Positions 1 through 5,321 of a DNA stretch of 9,552 bases are shown here, one piece after another. Each line of letters begins with the position of its first letter. The stretch's first letter is position 1. The translations under genes and the position numbers were made by a program. The notes beneath the pieces were generated by a model that searched no databases, was not told the DNA's origin, and saw only the letters and a program-made list of their open reading frames with translations. Source of the DNA: Actinoplanes liguriensis (GTDB lineage: Bacteria > Actinomycetota > Actinomycetes > Mycobacteriales > Micromonosporaceae); assembly GCA_000715855.1 (NCBI GenBank), contig KL571224.1:6069-15620 (forward strand). The letters run 5' to 3'.

Positions 1-135
1 CGGCGCCCCGCCGGCCAGCGACACCACTTCGGGCCGGCTGGCGACGGCGAACAGCGCGCGGATCTCGGAGGTCGTCATGCCACGCACCCGTCGCGCATAA
101 CGATCGGTGTAGTCGTCCTGAGTAGTACCGGTCAT
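1..135 (-). CDS. PLP-dependent class I/II aminotransferase, N-terminal fragment (45 codons, runs off the left edge)
   Basis: Reading the minus strand from the ATG at 135 gives an open frame to the edge of the window, beginning MTGTTQDDYTDRY and continuing through IRALFAVASRPEVVSLAGGAP. The segment with SRPEVVSLAGG is the typical N-terminal signature of the LysN / MocR-like 2-aminoadipate aminotransferase group of fold-type I PLP enzymes, where it lines the substrate pocket; the PLP lysine lies far downstream and is not visible here. A purine-rich ribosome binding site (AGGGGTGAG) sits about 7 nt before the ATG. A gene of this type commonly lies between the GNAT gene and parB in Micromonosporaceae (recalled, not checked). 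It is divergent from the GNAT gene across a 169-bp gap. With 45 residues the family call is reasonable but the substrate cannot be given. Confidence 0.72.
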   Translation of the reverse strand, partial: MTGTTQDDYTDRYARRVRGMTTSEIRALFAVASRPEVVSLAGGAP

Positions 136-304
136 TCGGATCTCACCCCTTAAAAGTGAACTGGCAACAGACTAGACGCCGAATGCATCGAGGACCGGTC
201 ACCCATTGCCCGACCTGCTCCCGTTCATGGTTATTGCGAAGTACGATTTCCAGGGCGCGGCCAGCGCCGTTCCGGTGTCCGTCCGCCAGCGCAGGGGGTT
301 CGCC

Positions 305-955
305 ATGTCGCGTCGCCTGGTCAATCTCACCCTCGACACCCTCGAGGACCTGCCCCGGCCTTGCCGCCAATGCGTTTATTGGGAGCTGGATCCGGTCTCC
401 GCGGAGCGCGCCTGCGCCTCCGGTGATCCGGGGCTGGAGAAGGAGGCCTGGGTCTCCCAGACGCTCCTGGAGTGGGGTTCCTGCGGCAAGTTGGCGTATG
501 TGGACGGCATGCCCGCGGGTTTCGTGATGTACGCCCCGCCCGCCTACGTCCCGCGTTCGATGGCGTTCCCGACGTCCCCGGTCAGCGCCGATGCCGCACT
601 GCTGACCACGGCCAACGTGGTGCCCGCGTTCGCCGGCGGCGGCCTGGGCCGGATGCTGGTGCAGGGGGTCGCCCGCGATCTGACCAAGCGCGGCGTGAAG
701 GCGATCGAGGCGTTCGGCGATGCGAAGCCGGATGAGGAGAAGGAGGGCGCATGTGTCGCGCCCGTCGACTTCTTCCTGTCGGTCGGCTTCAAGACGGTCC
801 GCCCGCACCCGCGCTATCCCCGGCTGCGCCTCGAGCTGCGGACAGCGCTGTCCTGGAAGTCGGATGTGGAATACGCGCTGGAGAAGCTTCTCGGCTCGAT
901 GAGCCCGGAGAAGCTCCTCCGCCCGATGCCCGCGACCAGCTCGATCGAGAACTGA
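305..955 (+). CDS. GNAT-family N-acetyltransferase-like protein, parB-proximal (Rv3916c-like)
   Basis: A 216-aa protein. The ATG at 305 is chosen because AGGGGG lies 6 nt upstream and the protein then begins MSRRLVNLTLDTLEDLP; the same frame stays open upstream to a TTG at 206 and an ATG at 227, but neither has a convincing ribosome binding site. Residues 105-126 (VVPAFAGGGLGRMLVQGVARDL) fit GNAT motif A, the acetyl-CoA pyrophosphate loop followed by a helix, and 153-163 (VDFFLSVGFKT) fits the late GNAT strand/helix. A CxxC pair (C20, C23) lies near the N-terminus. By position, convergent with cwlM next to the par locus, it matches M. tuberculosis Rv3916c. Its stop is 40 bp from the cwlM stop and no terminator hairpin separates the two convergent genes. 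The substrate is unknown. A TACGAT at 242-247 could be a -10 box but has no partner -35. Confidence 0.8.
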   Translation: MSRRLVNLTLDTLEDLPRPCRQCVYWELDPVSAERACASGDPGLEKEAWVSQTLLEWGSCGKLAYVDGMPAGFVMYAPPAYVPRSMAFPTSPVSADAALLTTANVVPAFAGGGLGRMLVQGVARDLTKRGVKAIEAFGDAKPDEEKEGACVAPVDFFLSVGFKTVRPHPRYPRLRLELRTALSWKSDVEYALEKLLGSMSPEKLLRPMPATSSIEN

Positions 956-995
956 GCGACGGGCAAGGTCAACACCAAGGGTCAAAGACCGATTG

Positions 996-2056
996 CTACG
1001 TACGGTCGGCGAGCGCCATCCGCAGCTGCCGCACGTCGATCGAGCCGGTCGGCACGTCCCGCTCGACCGGGAAGTACATCCGCTGCACGGCGGCCAGGAT
1101 CGCCTCCACGATCTGCTCCCGGAACATCGGGTTGATCAACCGCTCCCGGTCCACCGGCGACGTCAGGTAGCCCAGGTCCACCCGCACGGTGGGCATCCGG
1201 GTGAGCCGCAGCAGGTCCCAGGTCTTGGCGTGGGTCCGGCAGTCGTGCATCCCGGTGCGCACCACGATCTCGCGCTGCACCAGGTTGGCGAGCCGCTCAC
1301 CGACGGTCGAGCTGATCCCGCTGCCGGTCCCGTAGTGATACGTCGCCACGCCTTCCGCGGCCGCCGACTCCTGCCCGTCCAGGTGAGGTGCACCCGCATG
1401 CCGGCCGCGGCGAGACGGCCCTCCAGCCGGGCCGCCAGGTCGAAGACGAGGTCGGCCTCGGTCCACCGGAGCGGGCCGTCGGGCACCACGACACCGGCGT
1501 CGTCCCCACCGCCGTGACCGGGATCGATCACGATGGTCTTGCCCACCAGGTTCGGCCCGGACTGCCGGAACGCCTCGGCCTCGCGCAGCCACTGCGGGCG
1601 GCCGCCGACGACCTTGGGGGCGAGCCGGCGCAGCGCCTTCATGGTCTGCGGGCCGAACGAGCCGTCCGGTGTCAGGCCGACCTCGCGCTGGAACTGCGCG
1701 AGCGCCCGAGCCGTCCGTGCGCCGTAGATCGAGTCGGGGCGACCGGAGTCGTACCCCATCTCCAGCATCCGCTCCTGCAGGGCGCGCACGTCCTCACCGG
1801 TCAGCGCGTCCGGCACGGAGTGGAAGAGCATGCGCGAGCCGAGCCGCCAGCGGGCGCCGTCCAGCGCGCGCCAGGTCTCGTCGCCGACCATGCCGTCCAC
1901 GCCGAGGCCACGACTCTGCTGGAACTCCCGGACGGCGTTCTCCAGGCTCTCGTCGAAAAGATCCGGCTCCGGATCGGCGAGCAACTCCAGGCCGACCAGA
2001 ATCGACCGGATCTCGGAAACGGCAGGGCCGGTGTCTCCGCGTCGGATGGACCGCAC
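996..2056 (-). pseudogene. cwlM: CwlM-type N-acetylmuramoyl-L-alanine amidase, disrupted by an internal deletion and frameshift
   Basis: The frame starting at GTG 2056 (AGGGAG 6 nt upstream) encodes two peptidoglycan-binding (PG_binding_1) repeats at about residues 5-67 and 87-146, then the start of an Amidase_3 domain with KTIVIDPGHGGG (H181) and TEADLVFDLA (E200). Family similarity ends at residue 225 (RVHLT, near 1382). The domain resumes in the next frame at 1385 with HLDGQESAAAEGVATYHYG and runs to a TAG at 996 (129 codons), including RTHAKTWDLLRLTRMPT. About 27 residues expected between the two parts are missing, by comparison with M. tuberculosis CwlM as I remember it. The frame change requires a loss of 3n+1 nt. 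As written, translation of the first frame gives 297 aa with a scrambled tail ending at 1163. There is no signal peptide, so the product would be cytoplasmic like mycobacterial CwlM, which regulates MurA. Whether this is a true pseudogene or an assembly error cannot be decided here. Confidence 0.85.
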
Positions 2057-2090
2057 TCACGACTCCCTAGGGGCGAGATGGGACGACCTT

Positions 2091-2106
2091 CCGGAGCGTA
2101 CTCCGG
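2091..2106 (-). repeat. Small inverted repeat in the cwlM leader
   Basis: A perfect 6-bp stem (CCGGAG / CTCCGG) encloses a 4-nt loop, reading UACG on the minus-strand RNA. It lies 35-50 nt upstream of the cwlM GTG and downstream of the trxA terminator. No U-tract follows, so it is not a second intrinsic terminator by itself. A role in the cwlM 5' leader is possible, but nothing in the sequence proves it. Confidence 0.4.
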
Positions 2107-2117
2107 GGGACAAAGAG

Positions 2118-2147
2118 AGCCCCGCGTCCCAGTCCGGACGCGGGGCT
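2118..2147 (-). terminator. Intrinsic terminator after trxA
   Basis: A perfect 12-bp GC-rich stem (AGCCCCGCGTCC pairing with GGACGCGGGGCT) encloses a 6-nt loop. It begins 11 nt beyond the trxA stop. On the minus strand it is followed by CTCTTTG, a short and imperfect U-rich tail; the plus-strand side has no T-run, so it acts on the trxBA transcript. It probably separates trxBA from cwlM, although read-through is possible with so weak a tail. Confidence 0.8.
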
Positions 2148-2158
2148 ACAGAAAACGA

Positions 2159-2485
2159 TCAGAGCGCCGACTCGATGAAGTTGACCAGGAAGCTCTTGGG
2201 CTTGGCGCCGGCCACCGAGTTGACCCGCTCGCCGTCCTTGAAGATGGTCAGGGTCGGCACGGACATCACGCCGTACGTCATGGCGATCTGCGGGTTCTCG
2301 TCGATGTTGACCTTGACGATCTCGACCTGCTCACCGAGCTCCGAGTTGGCGATCTCGGCCAGCAGCGGGTCGACCTTCTTGCAGGGCACGCACCACTCAG
2401 CCCAGAAATCCACCAGCACCGGCTTCTTGGACTGCAGCACGTCACTGGCGAAGGTGGCGTCGGTGACCACCTTGGTTGCTCCCAC
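2159..2485 (-). CDS. trxA: Thioredoxin with a CVPC active site
   Basis: A 108-aa thioredoxin, the usual size for the family. It reduces disulfides in cytoplasmic proteins and is recycled by TrxB with NADPH. The start is the GTG at 2485, preceded by GGGAGGA about 5 nt away, giving VGATKVVTDATF; the longer open frame to 2608 overlaps trxB and has no thioredoxin-like sequence. The active site is FWAEWCVPCK with C32 and C35, and the cis-proline loop is MSVPTLTIF (P77). The residue between the first cysteine and the proline is Val (GTG codon), where most thioredoxins have Gly. Only 16 bp separate it from the trxB stop, so the two form one operon, ended by the hairpin just downstream. Confidence 0.95.
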   Translation of the reverse strand: MGATKVVTDATFASDVLQSKKPVLVDFWAEWCVPCKKVDPLLAEIANSELGEQVEIVKVNIDENPQIAMTYGVMSVPTLTIFKDGERVNSVAGAKPKSFLVNFIESAL

Positions 2486-2501
2486 GAGGTTCCTCCCGGT
2501 C

Positions 2502-3461
2502 TTACAGCTCGACGAATGAAGCGATGAAGCGCTCGGCGTCCAACGCCGCGGCACAACCGGTGCCGGAAGCGGTGATGGCCTGCCGGTATGTGTGGTCGAC
2601 CAGGTCACCCGCGGCGAACACGCCGGAGATGTTGGTCCGGGTGCTGGGCGACTGCACCTTCACGTAGCCCTCGTCGTCCAGCTCGACCTGGCCCTTGAAA
2701 AGCTCGCTGCGCGGGTCGTGGCCGATCGCCACGAACACGCCGGTCACGTCGAGCACCTTGGTCTCGCCGGTCTGCACGTTCTTGAGGCGGACACCGGCGA
2801 CCTTGCCGTCAGCGCCGAGGACCTCCTCGACCACCGAGTTCCACTCGACCTTGATCTTCTCGTTGTCGAGCGCGCGCTTCTGCATGACCTTGCTGGCCCG
2901 GAAGGAGTCGCGGCGGTGCACGATCGTCACGGTCTCGGCGAAGCGGGTGAGGAACGTGGCCTCCTCCATCGCCGAGTCGCCGCCGCCGACCACCACGATG
3001 TGCTGGTTGCGGAAGAAGAAGCCGTCACAGGTGGCACAGGCCGACACGCCGTGGCCGAGCAGTTCCTGCTCGCCGGGCACGCCGATCGGGCGCCACGCGG
3101 AACCGGTCGCCAGGATCACCGCGCGGGCGAAATACTGCTGGTCACCGACCCACACCGTCTTCAGGCCCTCGGTGCCGGCCTCGGTGGGCTTGTCGGTCAG
3201 CTCGACCCGGCTGACGTCGTCGGTGATGAACTCGGCGCCGAACTTCTCCGCCTGGGCGCGCATGTTGTCCATGAGCTCAGGGCCCATGATCCCGTCGCGG
3301 TGGCCGGGGAAGTTCTCCACCTCGGTGGTCGTCATCAGCGCACCGCCGGACTGCACGCCCTCGATCACCAGGGGCTTCAGCTCCGCGCGCGCGGCATACA
3401 GCGCCGCTGTATAGCCGGACGGCCCCGAACCGATGATGATCAGATTGCGGACCTCGTCCAC
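2502..3461 (-). CDS. trxB: Thioredoxin reductase (NADPH, FAD)
   Basis: A 319-aa low-molecular-weight thioredoxin reductase, full length for the family. It passes electrons from NADPH through FAD and a redox-active disulfide to thioredoxin. Motifs visible: FAD-binding IIIGSGPSG (11-16), ATGS (118-121), the CATC redox centre (C142, C145), NADPH-binding GGGDSA (159-164), HRRDSFRAS (182-190) and the C-terminal FAD motif GVFAAGD (280-286). The start is GTG 3461 with GAGGAG 6 nt upstream, which places the first beta strand directly after VDEVRN; the open frame to 3551 includes the promoter and is not real N-terminal sequence. trxA follows after 16 bp. A stress-type promoter lies just upstream, and read-through from sigM and the anti-sigma gene is also possible because no terminator intervenes. 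Confidence 0.97.
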   Translation of the reverse strand: MDEVRNLIIIGSGPSGYTAALYAARAELKPLVIEGVQSGGALMTTTEVENFPGHRDGIMGPELMDNMRAQAEKFGAEFITDDVSRVELTDKPTEAGTEGLKTVWVGDQQYFARAVILATGSAWRPIGVPGEQELLGHGVSACATCDGFFFRNQHIVVVGGGDSAMEEATFLTRFAETVTIVHRRDSFRASKVMQKRALDNEKIKVEWNSVVEEVLGADGKVAGVRLKNVQTGETKVLDVTGVFVAIGHDPRSELFKGQVELDDEGYVKVQSPSTRTNISGVFAAGDLVDHTYRQAITASGTGCAAALDAERFIASFVEL

Positions 3462-3496
3462 TGCCGACTCCTCAAGGTTTGTGTCCACGCCGGTAG

Positions 3497-3523
3497 AACG
3501 CCATGCTAGGCATTCACCATTCC
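3497..3523 (-). promoter_or_regulatory. SigR/SigH-type ECF promoter for trxBA
   Basis: On the minus strand a GGAAT box (3523-3519) is separated by 18 nt from CGTT (3500-3497). This closely matches the promoter class read by Streptomyces SigR (GGAAT, about 18 nt, GTT) and mycobacterial SigH, which drive trxBA under disulfide stress. It lies 36-62 nt upstream of the trxB GTG, leaving room for a short leader with the GAGGAG ribosome binding site. Which sigma factor uses it (a SigR homologue elsewhere, or the neighbouring SigM) is inference. Confidence 0.65.
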
Positions 3524-3566
3524 CCCCGGTCCGGCTCGTGTCCGACCTCACGCCGAGGGGTGCTGC

Positions 3567-4457
3567 TCAGCGTACCGGGACCGCACCCAGGGTGTCCGCG
3601 CCGCCACCGCGCAATCCGCAGTCGGCGCCGCTGGCCCAGGCCCACTCGCCGTTCTCCGCGGTGAATCGGATCACGACCGCCGGTTTGCCGTCGAAGCGGG
3701 CGTAATCGACCGACGAGGGCGTCACCTGACCGCCACCGTTCTCCCGGGCGATCGCGTCGAGGCAGTCCAGCAGGGCCTGTGGCGCCCGCAGCCGCTGCAG
3801 CGCGTCGGCGTTCAGATCGGACACGTTCGCCTGGTCCCGTGGGGCCTTCGAGGCCTCGCCGCCGGTGGCGCTGATCGCGGCCTGCCCGAGCGTGCCGAGC
3901 GTGTAGTTGATGCCGCTGGCCAGCATCGCCGGCGCCGCGTCCACCATCACGGCGGGCGCCTGCTCGCCCGTGGCCTTGGACTCGCCGCTGTCCGACATCG
4001 ACGCCGAGTGGCCGAACAATCCGTAGCCCACGACGCCGGCGACGCCCGCGGCGATGCCGATCGGCGCGGCCATGCGGACCCAGCGGTTGTTGCCGCGCTT
4101 CCGGCGCCGCTCATCAAGATCCACAACAATGTGCGGTACGGCGTCGGCGCCGCTGAGCGCGGGCTCCGACGATTTTTCCGGTACGGCGTCAGCCGCCACC
4201 CCACCGAGCGGAAGCGCACCCAGGGCGAGTTCCAGCCGGGCCGCCACGTCATCCGGCATGGGTTCCGCCGGCAGGCCGCCGAGCAGCGCACCGACCGTCG
4301 CCATCTCCGGCGCGAGCAGCTCGAACGCCTCCCGCCAAGCCGGGTCGTCGGCGATCAGCGCGGCCACCCGATCCGCCTCGGGGGTGCCGTCGAGGGCGCC
4401 ACCGACGTAGTCGGCCAGCAGGTCGATGTCGACCCCGTGGAACTCGGCGCCGGTCAC
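3567..4457 (-). CDS. Membrane-anchored anti-sigma factor for SigM (Rv3912-like)
   Basis: A 296-aa predicted single-pass membrane protein. The cytoplasmic part (1-127) begins with a helical segment, DIDLLADYVGGALDGTPEADRVAALIADDPAWREAF, typical of actinobacterial anti-sigma domains; the HxxxCxxC zinc motif of ZAS proteins is absent. A basic stretch (RRRKR, 117-121) precedes the transmembrane helix at about 129-149. The extracellular part has a low-complexity linker and a C-terminal domain (about 213-296) containing LRAPQALLDCLDAIA, VDYARFDGKPAVVIRF and WAWASGADCG, with two cysteines, C232 and C280. The GTG at 4457 overlaps the sigM stop (GTGA), indicating translational coupling and near-equal synthesis, as expected of a sigma/anti-sigma pair. 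In the same position M. tuberculosis has Rv3912, described as the SigM anti-sigma factor. The activating signal is unknown. Confidence 0.85.
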   Translation of the reverse strand: MTGAEFHGVDIDLLADYVGGALDGTPEADRVAALIADDPAWREAFELLAPEMATVGALLGGLPAEPMPDDVAARLELALGALPLGGVAADAVPEKSSEPALSGADAVPHIVVDLDERRRKRGNNRWVRMAAPIGIAAGVAGVVGYGLFGHSASMSDSGESKATGEQAPAVMVDAAPAMLASGINYTLGTLGQAAISATGGEASKAPRDQANVSDLNADALQRLRAPQALLDCLDAIARENGGGQVTPSSVDYARFDGKPAVVIRFTAENGEWAWASGADCGLRGGGADTLGAVPVR

Positions 4458-5167
4458 CGCTGTTCCCTCCGTTCCCGTCCGGTCGGCAGTGACGTCACCG
4501 CGTCACCGGACCTGGATGAGACGTCCCGGCCACCGGTCCGGTTCCCATCGTGCCCCGAGTCACTCGGAGTGCCACGCAGCTCCCGCAACGCCAGGGCCAT
4601 CCGGGCCCGGCCGCGCGCGCACCGGCTCTTCACCGTCCCCTCGGCGATCCCGAGCATCGCGGCGGCCTCGGCCACCCCGTAGCCCTGCACGTCGACCAGC
4701 ACGATCGCGGCGCGCTGCTCGACCGGCAGGGCGGCCAGAGCGTCCCGCACCAGCAGCACGGTGTCCTGATCCGGGGTGGGCGCGATCGGCTCCGGCCCGG
4801 CGTGCCGGTCGTCGTCGGAGCGGCTGCCGTCGGGCAGCGGCACGGTCGGATGCGCCTGCCGGCGGCGGATCCGGTCCAGGCAGGCGTTCACCACGATCCG
4901 GTGCAGCCAGGTGGTGACCGCCGAGTCGCCGCGGAAGCTCGCGGCCGCGCGGTGCGCCGAGAGCAGCGCGTCCTGCACCGCGTCGGCGGCCTCCTCACGG
5001 TCCCCGGTGGTGCGCAGGGCGACCGCCCAGAGCCGGTCCCGGTGCCGCCGGACCAGCTCGCCGAACGCCTCGGCGTCACCGGCCACGTGGGCGCGCACCA
5101 GCTCGGCGTCGCTCGGCACGGGGTCGCCCGTGCCGGTAACGCCGGGTGTCACGTCCCGGAAGGCCAC
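4454..5167 (-). CDS. sigM: ECF RNA polymerase sigma factor SigM
   Basis: A 237-aa ECF sigma factor. Region 2 spans about 22-101 (AFGELVRRHRDRLWAVALRT, then REEAADAVQDALLSA and TTWLHRIVVNACLDRIRRR), and region 4 spans about 138-197 (LAALPVEQRAAIVLVDVQG, then EAAAMLGIAEGTVKSRCARGRARM, a helix-turn-helix). The two regions are joined by an acidic, proline-rich linker, and a polar tail of about 40 residues follows. The order sigM, anti-sigma, trxB, trxA, cwlM equals the M. tuberculosis sigM locus, which supports the symbol. The start is taken as GTG 5167, although no Shine-Dalgarno is present; an alternative is the GTG at residue 6 (5152), also with a poor site. A -10-like box placed for leaderless transcription lies immediately upstream. 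The terminator of the preceding pseudokinase gene isolates this operon. Confidence 0.92.
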   Translation of the reverse strand: MAFRDVTPGVTGTGDPVPSDAELVRAHVAGDAEAFGELVRRHRDRLWAVALRTTGDREEAADAVQDALLSAHRAAASFRGDSAVTTWLHRIVVNACLDRIRRRQAHPTVPLPDGSRSDDDRHAGPEPIAPTPDQDTVLLVRDALAALPVEQRAAIVLVDVQGYGVAEAAAMLGIAEGTVKSRCARGRARMALALRELRGTPSDSGHDGNRTGGRDVSSRSGDAVTSLPTGRERREQR

Positions 5168-5179
5168 GCCAACAAACTA
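5168..5179 (-). promoter_or_regulatory. Candidate -10 box for a leaderless sigM transcript
   Basis: Reading the minus strand into the sigM GTG, the sequence is TAGTTT then GTTGGC then GTG. TAGTTT fits the actinobacterial TAnnnT -10 pattern, and its last base is 7 nt from the G of the start codon, the spacing expected if transcription begins at that G. No Shine-Dalgarno is present, which agrees with a leaderless message. No clear -35 box and no GGAA-type ECF box was found between here and the upstream terminator. Confidence 0.4.
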
Positions 5180-5270
5180 AGCCATCGGACACTGATCCTG
5201 TGGGGCCGGTGGGCGCGGCGCGATAACGATCGCCTGAGATCAATCTGAGTGGTCCCGGCCGTGGACCGAA

Positions 5271-5303
5271 AAGAAGGGCCGGCCTGAGTGGCCGGCCCTT
5301 CTT
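5271..5303 (-). terminator. Strong intrinsic terminator after the pseudokinase gene
   Basis: A perfect 14-bp stem (left arm AAGAAGGGCCGGCC) encloses a 5-nt loop, starting 18 nt past the stop of the pseudokinase gene. On the minus strand the stem ends in CUUCUU and continues UUCGG, giving a U-rich tail. It closes the murJ/pseudokinase unit and separates it from sigM. Because the stem itself begins AAGAA, a short U-run also exists at the end of the plus-strand hairpin (CTTCTT), but no plus-strand gene ends here. Confidence 0.92.
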
Positions 5304-5321
5304 CGCGGTTCAGCGGATCGA

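Noticed and set aside
206..304. An N-terminal extension of the GNAT protein from TTG 206 or ATG 227, and a TACGAT promoter at 242-247
   Set aside because: The extension has no ribosome binding site or domain similarity, and the -10-like box lacks a -35, so neither was entered as a feature.
143..985. A 280-codon open frame on the minus strand opposite the GNAT gene
   Set aside because: It is His/Arg/Gly-rich shadow sequence without a domain, while the plus strand has a clear GNAT motif and a ribosome binding site.
956..995. A bidirectional terminator between the convergent GNAT and cwlM genes
   Set aside because: The 40-bp gap holds no stem of useful length and no T-run.
1388..2527. A 379-codon open frame on the plus strand
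   Set aside because: It crosses cwlM, the trxA terminator and trxA in antisense; no domain is seen and the minus-strand genes are certain.
2592..3509. A 305-codon open frame on the plus strand opposite trxB
   Set aside because: trxB on the other strand has every family motif; this translation is His/Leu/Asp-rich shadow sequence.
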